Source: Alistipes sp. (GTDB lineage: Bacteria; Bacteroidota; Bacteroidia; Bacteroidales; Rikenellaceae). Taken from it: DNA of 64,000 nucleotides. Position 1 is the first letter of the stretch, and the number at the start of each line of letters is the position of its first letter. The translations under genes and the position numbers were made by a program. The stretch is from positions 51,810 through 115,809 of the forward strand of contig JAFLRR010000008.1 of NCBI GenBank assembly GCA_022511345.1, read 5' to 3'. A model generated the notes under the pieces. The model searched no databases and was not told where the DNA came from. It worked only from the letters and a program-made list of their open reading frames with translations. This document shows, in pieces, positions 27,601 to 35,544 of this stretch.

Positions 27601-30600
27601 CTTCACGGCCTACAATGCGGATGACCTCGTTGGGCTGCAGCGTTACGGCACCTTCGACGAAGAGCAGAACAAGTGGATATTCAAGTTCACCGAAACGGCC
27701 GAACAGCCGATGAATGTGGCCTTATCGGAGCTCAAGGGTCAGATGAAGCCGAAGCAGGATATGGAATATGCCTTCGACTTCGGGGCTCATGTGCTGACGC
27801 TGGAGCTGCCCGCCGGCAGCGATCCGAAGACGCTCAATATCGCGGGTGCGTCGGGTGCCGCTCTGTTACATGCGATTCTGACCGATCAGCAGAAGCTTAC
27901 CTCGCCCGAGGATGTCGAGTGGATGATTCAGGCCTACGACGGTAAGGTGATGGCTCCGTCGGCGTTGAGCCTCACCCAGGCAGTCAGCGCATCGGTACCC
28001 GCCTACGGCTCGATTTTCGACTACAGTTCGGGAGTGCGCTCGGCCTCCGTGCCGCAGCCGGCCAACTATGTCCCTGCGCCGCTCGCCAACGATGTGCAGG
28101 TTCCGGGTACTTTCGACTGGATTCTCGGCCTCTACGGCGAGAAGAACGGCACTACGTGGAATTTCCACTATGCCAACACTATGGAACTCAACGGCCCCTC
28201 CATCTACGGCAGAATGACGCCCGACGGCAGCGGCAAGCCCGAGTACAAATTCACGTTCGACTTCGAGATTGTTCCCGATGTCGAGGAAGGTCAGGACCCG
28301 CAGCCCGCGGAGAAGTATGTTACAGTGGTCGACAACTCCTTCCGGGCGCACGTGGGCGGTTACCTCAAGCGCCTCTTTACCGGCAACGGCGAAATTACCT
28401 CGGCTGAAGAACTTGTCCGTCTGACGGCGATGACGCAGGAGAACCCGATTCTCTGGAGATACTTCGGCAAACCGTCGTCGGGTACGGTTGTGACGTGGAC
28501 ATTCCCCATCACGGCAACCGGATCCATCAGCGCGGCCTACGAAGACCTGTTCGGTAAGTTCCAGAATGTCGATGAAAGCAAATTTACGCTGACGCTGAAG
28601 GATGGTCTTACGGTGAAAGTCACGCCGCTGCCCGATGTGAACTACCGCAAGATTGAGTGTTCGGGCCCGGAGGGTGCCGAAACGCTGAAGTCGATTCTGC
28701 GCGGAACATATAGGAATCCCACTCCGGAGATTAAAACCGAGACGGATTTCAAGGCGCTCATCGAGGCCTACAACAGCACCCCGATTCAGACCGAGGAGCT
28801 GCCGGCCTACGGCAATTTCGATGGCAGCAAGTGGACGTTCCATGTGAGCGGTGCGCTGACGACGCTGACAATCGACGACATCTACGGCCAGATGAAGGCC
28901 GGAGGCAGCAAGCCCGCCTATGAGTTCACCTACGACACCCCCGGCGGATCGGTGACGATCGGCGGCAAGTCGGTCGATGCCGAGCATCTGATGATTCTTC
29001 TTGCGGCAAACGGTGCGGTGAACTCCGAGGCCGATTTGCTCACGCTGCTGGACGACGATGCGATTACGCGCCGCTACTACGGTACGCCGAGCGGCTCGAC
29101 TCCCATCACCTGGAACTTCACGGTCAAGACCACAATCGAGTCGGTTAAGTGGAATGATATTTACGGCAATTTCGCGGGCGATGACGACCTCGCATTCACC
29201 CTGCCCAACGGCGTGTCGGTGAAGGTTACGGAGCTCCCCGGCGGCCGACAGCTCACCTGCTCGGGTGCGGAAGGCGCGACGATTCTTGCCAATATTCTGA
29301 AGGGTGACTATGAGCCCGAAAAGGGTATTATGGATGCCTCGGAGGTTGCCGCTCTTGTCGACGCCTATACGAACTACGACCCGGCGGAGCTCGCGGTCTA
29401 CGGCGAACTCAACGGTTCGACCTGGACATTTACGTTCCGCAATTCGGCGGCGCTGACTGGTACGCAGGTTTACGGTACGATGAAGACCGAGGGCAAGACG
29501 GCGAACTACATCTTCGCCTTCGACAGCGGCACGCAGGTAACGGTCGACGACATCCAGGTAACGGCCGATGAGCTTACGGTCCTCTTTGCTGGTAGCGGCA
29601 AGATAACCTCTGCCGCCGATCTGGCAGCGGCGAAGGGAGCCAATGATGTGAAACGCCACCTCTACGGCACTCAGGCCGGCGGACAGTGGCAGTTCCCGAT
29701 AGTCGTTTCGGACAGCGTTCTTGAGTTGGACTACAAGACCTCTCTGGGACTCTTCGAGAATGAGAATATACAAATTTCGAGCATCACCGGTGGCACGGTA
29801 ACGATGATCAACCTGCCCGGCGGCCGCACGATTGCGAACTGCACGGCGGATGAGCTTACCCGGATTCTGAAGGGCGAGTACGAGCCCGAAAAGGGTATTA
29901 TGGATGCTTCGGAGGTTGCCGCTCTGGTTGCCGCCTATACGAACTACGACCCGGCGGAGCTTGCCGCCTACGGCGAACTCAACGGTTCGACCTGGACATT
30001 TACCTTCCGCGATTCGGCGGAGCTGACCGGTACGCAGGTTTACGGTACGATGAAGACCGACGGCAAGACGGCGAACTACATCTTCGCCATCGACAACGGC
30101 AAGCAGGTAACGGTCGACGACATCCAGGTAACGGCCGATGAGCTTACGGTCCTCTTTGCTGGTAGCGGCAAGATAACCTCTGCCGCCGATCTGGCAGCGG
30201 CAAAGGGAGCCAATGATGTGAAACGCCACCTCTACGGCACTCAGGCCGGCGGACAGTGGCAGTTCCCGATAGTCGTTTCGGAGAGCGTTCTTGAGCTGGA
30301 CTACAAGACCTCTCTGGGACTCTTCGAGAACGAGAATATACAAATTTCGAGCATCACCGGTGGCACGGTAACGATGATCAACCTGCCCGGCGGCCGCACG
30401 ATTGCGAACTGCACGGCGGCGGAGCTTACCCGGATTCTGAAGGGCGAGTACGAGCCCGAAAAGGGTATTATGGATGCCTCGGAGGTTGCCGCTCTGGTTG
30501 CCGCCTATACGAGCTACGACCCGGCAGAGCTCGCGGCCTACGGCGAACTCAGCGGTTCGACCTGGACATTTACCTTCCGCAGCTCGGCGAATCTTACGGG

Positions 30601-31102
30601 CACCGAGGTCTATGGCCAGATGAAGACCGACGGCAGCAAACCCGACTACAAATTTGTATTCGCCGACAACGCGACGGTGCAGGTGGAGGGCACGCAGGTA
30701 ACGGCCGCGCAGCTGAAAACGCTCTTTACGGAGAGCGGCACGGTGGCTTCTGCCGCTGATTTGCTCGCGCTGCTGGCCGACAATGACGTTACGCGCCGAT
30801 TCTACGGTACGTTGAGCGGCTCGACATGGACTTTCCCGATTAGCGGGCCGATTGCGAATGTGGATTGGGACTCGGTTTACAACCAATTCAACGGAGACCT
30901 TGTATTTACGATTCCCGACGATGTAACGGTAACGCTGATTAACCTGCCCGGCAACCGACAGTCGCTCGATTGCACGGGAGCACCCGGAGCGGAGGACCTT
31001 GCCAAGATTCTGACGGGCAAATACGAGTTCGCCGATGAATCGGGCGGAGACGGCGGCGGGGGAGCCGGCGAGACCGAACAGCCCGGCAATGAAGGAAATT
31101 AA
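24692..31102 (+). CDS. Giant modular fimbrillin-like lipoprotein (2136 residues) with tandem repeats
   Basis: Very long lipoprotein (lipid Cys27 after FVS). Residues about 28-430 form a fimbrillin-like (Mfa_like_1 type) domain ending LRFAPVQVQDWVNLGAQEI. The rest, about 435-2110, is a chain of roughly eight related modules of 120-250 residues. A typical module has a helical start (EVAALVAAYTNYDPAEL), a YGELNGSTWTFTF strand, YGTMKT, a second helix pair (ADLAAAKGANDVKRHLYGT), an FPI strand and an LPGGR turn before ILKGEYE. Modules at residues 1541-1730 and 1731-1920 are almost identical in DNA; 1921-2110 is diverged. It ends in a Gly-rich acidic tail. Likely a stalk or adhesin carried by the fimbria; function not known. 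Confidence 0.75.
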   Translation: MIKSAFHILNRLLFALIGAGALCFVSCTIDDTADMPKPGDSEQSDYVRVSASVRATLASRAAKEWGRVDQGEFVLTYPFSMSVVNNDTTYTYNTAKVKFGTEGLENMGFVTYYDERKEANVALKWSEIVLRKTPSAIFYLDNVPTSLHNADSPLQKTLNSHQNLVIFYGDEDYPAPEETNPFRAGLFDRENGTNDLLWGWTVAEKNAKIVRFEDTDQGDYRLHHNMSRLRVVIDAKQRDAETNEVVNFSQDVKLRLLKLHHEPLYFDRSSGNLTLMPEPEENNVLTLVQFENGEEAGTDPTDADDPDSAVIPWAKIEEVKDTDNPGKTFKRYTSYDFVVPPQELDNADKRPMLQLIVPAQYVPGKNPADPEVYYEANLPQNMYYTKKEGDDATDLPAMPFSFMKEYDMTIRAVVGPPDLELRFAPVQVQDWVNLGAQEISGNQAGIYTNQDFYDFLNCYRAQNDVRLERYGYRASDDEPWKILFWSSALKLHKKDEDITASDGSTKREEGIENYLEDCVDTDFFKDNPFQFVFNNNVVTLTDDEQYPKLDGASGQLRLYSYVTGEDVEYPGIKDADHFLEMIKAYNSKSFKSQLPFFGAYDNTYEQWEIEFTENAGGTSDATIVLDYDKIANTMFFFGEDAQGGAGNFKFNFRGHPIEVTNIPDPKDPTKTISVTLEGIEGEQILHAIVANPAGIYSAEDVALLIRAYNSLDTSEPDTDDDGDSQPDNGGMVDEPEDLSWLLPHFGVKTSDKWTFRFIKPIELNGPDIYGTMVPDSENNLPDYDLVAVGSTGANDNTLMVKVSDTGPSQQYTYSYTNTGAKVGETSTSRFDTYLKKLFAKGGIITTAGNISSMISYANNGNPVYRRYYGWYDELNSQWIYQINPTAGTDGIRKIEIEYATIFAKLNSTEPTVFQLLNDSRVVVTKMPNGAPDLLCRGEQGAELLYKILRGYYTPEDYKPGIELRSDFADLFTAYNADDLVGLQRYGTFDEEQNKWIFKFTETAEQPMNVALSELKGQMKPKQDMEYAFDFGAHVLTLELPAGSDPKTLNIAGASGAALLHAILTDQQKLTSPEDVEWMIQAYDGKVMAPSALSLTQAVSASVPAYGSIFDYSSGVRSASVPQPANYVPAPLANDVQVPGTFDWILGLYGEKNGTTWNFHYANTMELNGPSIYGRMTPDGSGKPEYKFTFDFEIVPDVEEGQDPQPAEKYVTVVDNSFRAHVGGYLKRLFTGNGEITSAEELVRLTAMTQENPILWRYFGKPSSGTVVTWTFPITATGSISAAYEDLFGKFQNVDESKFTLTLKDGLTVKVTPLPDVNYRKIECSGPEGAETLKSILRGTYRNPTPEIKTETDFKALIEAYNSTPIQTEELPAYGNFDGSKWTFHVSGALTTLTIDDIYGQMKAGGSKPAYEFTYDTPGGSVTIGGKSVDAEHLMILLAANGAVNSEADLLTLLDDDAITRRYYGTPSGSTPITWNFTVKTTIESVKWNDIYGNFAGDDDLAFTLPNGVSVKVTELPGGRQLTCSGAEGATILANILKGDYEPEKGIMDASEVAALVDAYTNYDPAELAVYGELNGSTWTFTFRNSAALTGTQVYGTMKTEGKTANYIFAFDSGTQVTVDDIQVTADELTVLFAGSGKITSAADLAAAKGANDVKRHLYGTQAGGQWQFPIVVSDSVLELDYKTSLGLFENENIQISSITGGTVTMINLPGGRTIANCTADELTRILKGEYEPEKGIMDASEVAALVAAYTNYDPAELAAYGELNGSTWTFTFRDSAELTGTQVYGTMKTDGKTANYIFAIDNGKQVTVDDIQVTADELTVLFAGSGKITSAADLAAAKGANDVKRHLYGTQAGGQWQFPIVVSESVLELDYKTSLGLFENENIQISSITGGTVTMINLPGGRTIANCTAAELTRILKGEYEPEKGIMDASEVAALVAAYTSYDPAELAAYGELSGSTWTFTFRSSANLTGTEVYGQMKTDGSKPDYKFVFADNATVQVEGTQVTAAQLKTLFTESGTVASAADLLALLADNDVTRRFYGTLSGSTWTFPISGPIANVDWDSVYNQFNGDLVFTIPDDVTVTLINLPGNRQSLDCTGAPGAEDLAKILTGKYEFADESGGDGGGGAGETEQPGNEGN
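29312..30451 (+). repeat. Two 570-bp near-identical tandem repeats in the giant lipoprotein gene
   Basis: Copy 1 is 29312-29881 and copy 2 is 29882-30451; the period is exactly 570 bp (190 codons) and I count about 21 mismatches. The next 570 bases start alike (about 130 bases) and then diverge. The frame is kept, so copy number can change without breaking the gene. Confidence 0.93.
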
Positions 31103-31117
31103 CAGAAAAAGGATGCA

Positions 31118-33091
31118 ATGAAAATCATGAAAAATTGGATCTACATATCTCGCACGGTTGCAGGCATGGCACTGCTGGCCCTCGTGTCGTGTGTCAAGGA
31201 ACAGGAGCCGCAGCCCGAGGTGTTCAAGGGGACTCCGGCGGTGGTCGATGTTACGCTGATGGATATGGAGCAATCACAAACGCGCCACAATGTCAGCAAG
31301 ACCGACAACTGGACAACCACATCGTTTGCCGGAGGCGACCGAATCGGCATGATGGCCACGGCCGGCCTGGTGCTTCCCGACGGCGGTACGGGCTGGATTA
31401 AAAACGGCTACCTGGAGAATACCCAGGCTCTCGGTTCATCGACCTATCGTTTTCGCAACGACAATCTGCTGCTCAACACCGGAGTAATGTCGGGCAAGGT
31501 GGCCCGCTATGTCTATTATCCCTATACGGATGAAATGCCGGTGCCCGTGCAGAGGAACACGAACAAACCTCAAACGGCCAACCAATACGACAATGCCAAT
31601 CCCAAAAGTCCGAGTACGATTGATCCTGATTTCCAAAACAAAAATGGTCTGCTGCTGCGCCGCACCCATGAAGATGACGAGCGAGTCCCTGTAGGCGAGA
31701 CGCGCTGCGTAGACTATATGTATATATCCAACATCAATCTGACCAATGGTGTGCTTTCGGGCGGTTTCACCCACGGTTTTTGCGAACTGGTGATTCTGCG
31801 CGGCAACGGATTCGACAAGCCGCAAACGGGCTATGATGCGAGGAATAAAATGAACCGCGATCAAATTCGGGTCGTATTGGACTATGGCTATACGCGCCTG
31901 ACGCTCGGTATCTATCTCGCCTATACCACAGGACAACTCTCTTTTCAACCAACCATTTGGCCCGGTACCTCTTGGTCGAGTTGGAAAGACTCAGATGACA
32001 AAGTGGACGGCCTGACCGAATGGGAAGCCAAGCGTTGGATGGCCTGGCCGGGCGAACAGTACATCGACTCGAAAGACGGTCTGCCCGTGCCGCGCGATGC
32101 ATGGTATGTCATTCTTCCCTCGGCGCACTCACGTTCTCATCCGACCGTCGAGAGCATCGAGATTTTCAACAACGAAGGCACATTCTGCGAAGTGTCGAAC
32201 TTCGACCTCTATGTGGACCCCAGCACGGGTGTCAGCAGCAAACCCTCCTACGCAGGCAAGCGTTTCACGGTCGATATCATGATGACGGAGCACGGCGCCA
32301 CCGCCCGCCCTTGTGAAATCACCGACTGGAGCACCAACGACGGTAACGGCAAGGTCACAGACGAAGAGGGAAACGTGATTGAGGATAAAGGGAACGACAT
32401 CACCGATATTCGTACCGTGGGCATCAAAGATGCCGGCGTGTATGCGGAGTGGGCCAAAGATTATCAAGTCTTTCTTAACGCTTTGGAGCAAAACATGTTC
32501 GTGCGTCCGACAACCAAAGAGGCGTTGGATGAACTCAACAACCAGGCCTTCACGAATTTGAAGGCCTACGGCGACTACAATATCAACGACGGCCGTTGGC
32601 AGTTCTACATCAACGGCGAGATCGATTTTGATGGCATGTCGAGCTACCAGGTCTCCGACTTGCAGGATCAGATTGGCGGGTCGAGCCAATCCTTCAATTA
32701 CCCGGTCTACAATCTGAGTACCACTCTCTTCAAAAAGATTTCCGACAAAGGCGAGGTGCACCACCTCGATTTCGAAAACATCTATATCAAAGTCAATCAA
32801 GACGGCGCGGCAGGCGCACTGACAAACGCGCTCGGAGGCGGAAAGATTTTGAACTGCAACATCCTATCCGGTACGCTGATCGGCACCTCCGGTGCGGTCG
32901 GAATGCTGGCAGGTTCGGCGAACGGCGGCACGGTGAAAGGCTGTACGATTTCCGGTGCGGTAATCGGCGACTCGTTCGGCAGTGAGGAGGGTGCCGACCC
33001 CTACTATCCCAAAGGACTCTTCGGCCTCGAGCCGCAAGGGGCGCTGGTCTGCGAGGACGTGGATGCCAAGAACTTGATTGTACGCAAATAA
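31118..33091 (+). CDS. Fimbrillin family lipoprotein with C-terminal GLUG-like region
   Basis: A 657-residue lipoprotein (ALLALVSCVKE). The fimbrillin signature is clear after the cysteine: VTLMDMEQSQTRHNVS, then SFAGGDRIGMM, and later VSNFDLYVDP followed by a strand-rich block (FTVDIMMTEHGATARPCEITDW). After residue 430 there is a helical spacer, then a Gly-rich beta-helix-like end (GKILNCNILSGTLIGTSGAV, AGSANGGTVKGCTISGAVIG) reminiscent of GLUG repeats. Such tails occur in Bacteroidetes adhesins. It lies 15 bases after the giant gene and 24 before the next. Confidence 0.68.
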   Translation: MKIMKNWIYISRTVAGMALLALVSCVKEQEPQPEVFKGTPAVVDVTLMDMEQSQTRHNVSKTDNWTTTSFAGGDRIGMMATAGLVLPDGGTGWIKNGYLENTQALGSSTYRFRNDNLLLNTGVMSGKVARYVYYPYTDEMPVPVQRNTNKPQTANQYDNANPKSPSTIDPDFQNKNGLLLRRTHEDDERVPVGETRCVDYMYISNINLTNGVLSGGFTHGFCELVILRGNGFDKPQTGYDARNKMNRDQIRVVLDYGYTRLTLGIYLAYTTGQLSFQPTIWPGTSWSSWKDSDDKVDGLTEWEAKRWMAWPGEQYIDSKDGLPVPRDAWYVILPSAHSRSHPTVESIEIFNNEGTFCEVSNFDLYVDPSTGVSSKPSYAGKRFTVDIMMTEHGATARPCEITDWSTNDGNGKVTDEEGNVIEDKGNDITDIRTVGIKDAGVYAEWAKDYQVFLNALEQNMFVRPTTKEALDELNNQAFTNLKAYGDYNINDGRWQFYINGEIDFDGMSSYQVSDLQDQIGGSSQSFNYPVYNLSTTLFKKISDKGEVHHLDFENIYIKVNQDGAAGALTNALGGGKILNCNILSGTLIGTSGAVGMLAGSANGGTVKGCTISGAVIGDSFGSEEGADPYYPKGLFGLEPQGALVCEDVDAKNLIVRK

Positions 33092-33115
33092 CCGGCTGTT
33101 TAATACGATACAACC

Positions 33116-35542
33116 ATGAAACAATCGATTTATATTTCTCTTCTGCTGGCTCTGCTGCTCGGATTTGTTTCCTGTCAGCGTGATTTCGATGAACCGACAC
33201 CCGAAACGCCCGTGGAGCGTACCGAAGACCTCCCCATCCAGCTGGAGGTTTCCATCGCCGACCTGTTTTGCAACGGCCCCGCTACCCGCGGCATCGAGCA
33301 GGCCAAGAGAACATTCTCATACGGCGACCCCGAAACCGGCGAAGCCCCCGATATTATCCATGTAATCTCCAAATTCTGGTGGGAGGAGGATGGCGAGACG
33401 AAGCATGAGCAGCGCTACTGCGCCCTGGAGTACACCGAGGACGGCAGCTGGGTGCCGCGTGGCGCGGCCAGCTTTGCCTGGCCCAACGATGCGGAGTGGG
33501 CCGATTTCGAGGCCTACTACATTCAGGGCAGCACCGGCGAACTGACCTCCAATGTCGATGAGACCGCCTTTTCTGCTGCGCGCCGCCGTTTCTCCGATCT
33601 GACCGACGGCGAAGACCCGCTCTACGCAATAGCCGAAAGGAAGGCGGGTGAACCGGGTGTGCGCTACGGCCATACCGTCAAACTGACCTTCGAACACATT
33701 CTCACCCATCTGACGCTGATTCAGCTCGAAGCGGGCATCGACGACGACCTGGTGCTCCGCATCGAAAAACGCGATGACGATGAACCCGACACGTTCAACA
33801 ATGCGTTTCAGCTCAAACTGATTGAGAAAGAGGCTGGAAAGCCGGAACTGGACTTCTCGTATTTCGTTGATAAGGAGGAGTTGGGCGACCTCGAGGCAGC
33901 CTCGCAGGTGCAGGCCCCGACTGAGTTGGTGCGTGATTGGGAAACGCGTGCCGAGAGCCGTCAGGCGGGTTTCTTCCTGGAGCCCGAACGCACCTACAAC
34001 CACTTCACGATTTACTATGCCTCCAACGGAATCAAACACATCGAATACAACAATTCGGACCCCGAGTCCAAACGCAAGCTCCTGCGGAACAACCGCTATA
34101 CGTTCGATGTGAAGAAATCGTCGGGTGTGTCGATTTTCGAGAGGCCCGAACAGAAGTGGGACGAATCCGACACCTATGCTATGGTCGTCGATGCCGGCAA
34201 GTTCCTTCAGGCCATCTACAGCAATAGCTCGTACAGCGAAGTGCAGGATGGTGAGGAGATTCCGATTCTCGAACGGACCAACAACCCCGTCGGAACGCTG
34301 CTCCTGCGCAATATCTATTTCGCGACGCCCTATTACCACGTATTCACCTACCGCGACGAGAAAGATGCCGACGGCAATCCGATCGAGCCCTACGATTTCG
34401 TTCCCTCGGTCGGCGGCGACAACATCTTCGACGGCGGCTACCACTACATCAAGGGGCTCTGCTGCCCGCTCTTCTACGAAAATTACGGAACGATTAAAAA
34501 CCTCGGCCTGGCCGACGTAACAATCGGCAGCGGCGAGTACGGCGAGTGGGCCTCGGTGGAGAGATACAACGGCGGTAACGTGAACGCACCCTACGACTAC
34601 AGCCGCACGGGCGCCCTGACTACCAACAACGTGGGTACGGTGCAGAACATCCGCGTCAAAAATCTCACCGTCAATGTGAGCATCTTGTCCGACGACGAGC
34701 AGGAGAACCATGATGCCGGTGCACTTGTCGGCATCAATGAAGCAGCCGGACACATCGACCAGGTCTACCTGAACGGCCAGATTACCCTGCTGGTGCAGAA
34801 ATATGCGACCGGAGCGCGTGTCCCCACCGTCAATATCGGCGGTCTGGCGGGGCAGAATCTCGGTACGATGACCCGCATCGAGCAGCTTGTAGACAACAGC
34901 CAGGAGGCCAATGTGACTTCCGTGACGATCTCCGTAATCAATAAGTTGAACTACAATCTCGGCGCCTACTACGTGGGTGGACTGGTCGGCAACAATACCG
35001 GCAAATTGACCGACATCATGATTCCCACAGCCGTTGACGGCGTTACCGTCGATTGCTCCGATAGTTTCGGTATGTATTCCTATTTGGGCGGCATTGCGGG
35101 AATGGCCGACAGCGCCAACGGAAACGAGATATCCTCCTGCCTAATCGGTTCGGGCCTTGTTAAAGCGGGCATCACCCGAGCTCCCGGAGACCTCGACTCG
35201 TTTTCCTATACGGGCGGCATGATTGGCGTGTACAGCGAACGAACGCATTTCTACAACTGTACAGCATTCTTCTCGGTGGAGGGCTCTAACAGAGGATTCG
35301 AGGGCGACGGCGTGGGTCGTGCGACGGGCGGCATCATCGGACTGATTAAAGGGCTCGAATCGGCGAGCTACAGCGTTGGCAAGATGCACTCCCTGGCTTT
35401 CTACGGTGACCTGGAAGAGTGCACGAACGTAGGCAGCTTCGCCGGCGAGGTGCCCAAGGACAGAACGTGGGACGACTATAAGGATAATGTCGATGTGAAG
35501 AGTTTCGACAAAATCGGCTATATCGGCTCCTATACTAATTAA
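33116..35542 (+). CDS. Fimbrillin-like lipoprotein with GLUG repeats
   Basis: An 808-residue lipoprotein (LLLGFVSCQRD). The N-terminal half (LPIQLEVSIADLFCNGPATR, then KLTFEHILTHLTLIQLEAGI) resembles fimbrillin domains. The C-terminal half, from about residue 440, holds repeated GLUG-like units: NYGTIKNLGLADVTIGS, NVGTVQNIRVKNLTVNV, ALVGINEAAGHIDQVYL, GGLAGQNLGTMTRIEQL, GGLVGNNTGKLTD and GGIAGMADSANGNEISSC. GLUG repeats form right-handed beta-solenoids found in surface adhesins and IgA-protease-like proteins. Probably a fimbria-associated adhesin. Confidence 0.7.
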   Translation: MKQSIYISLLLALLLGFVSCQRDFDEPTPETPVERTEDLPIQLEVSIADLFCNGPATRGIEQAKRTFSYGDPETGEAPDIIHVISKFWWEEDGETKHEQRYCALEYTEDGSWVPRGAASFAWPNDAEWADFEAYYIQGSTGELTSNVDETAFSAARRRFSDLTDGEDPLYAIAERKAGEPGVRYGHTVKLTFEHILTHLTLIQLEAGIDDDLVLRIEKRDDDEPDTFNNAFQLKLIEKEAGKPELDFSYFVDKEELGDLEAASQVQAPTELVRDWETRAESRQAGFFLEPERTYNHFTIYYASNGIKHIEYNNSDPESKRKLLRNNRYTFDVKKSSGVSIFERPEQKWDESDTYAMVVDAGKFLQAIYSNSSYSEVQDGEEIPILERTNNPVGTLLLRNIYFATPYYHVFTYRDEKDADGNPIEPYDFVPSVGGDNIFDGGYHYIKGLCCPLFYENYGTIKNLGLADVTIGSGEYGEWASVERYNGGNVNAPYDYSRTGALTTNNVGTVQNIRVKNLTVNVSILSDDEQENHDAGALVGINEAAGHIDQVYLNGQITLLVQKYATGARVPTVNIGGLAGQNLGTMTRIEQLVDNSQEANVTSVTISVINKLNYNLGAYYVGGLVGNNTGKLTDIMIPTAVDGVTVDCSDSFGMYSYLGGIAGMADSANGNEISSCLIGSGLVKAGITRAPGDLDSFSYTGGMIGVYSERTHFYNCTAFFSVEGSNRGFEGDGVGRATGGIIGLIKGLESASYSVGKMHSLAFYGDLEECTNVGSFAGEVPKDRTWDDYKDNVDVKSFDKIGYIGSYTN

Positions 35543-35544
35543 TC

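Noticed and set aside
27866..31273. Very long open frame (1135 codons) antisense to the giant lipoprotein gene
   Set aside because: It mirrors the repeated sense gene; the GC-rich codon pattern keeps the opposite frame open. The translation is low-complexity in Arg, Gly and Leu with no signal, domain or promoter.
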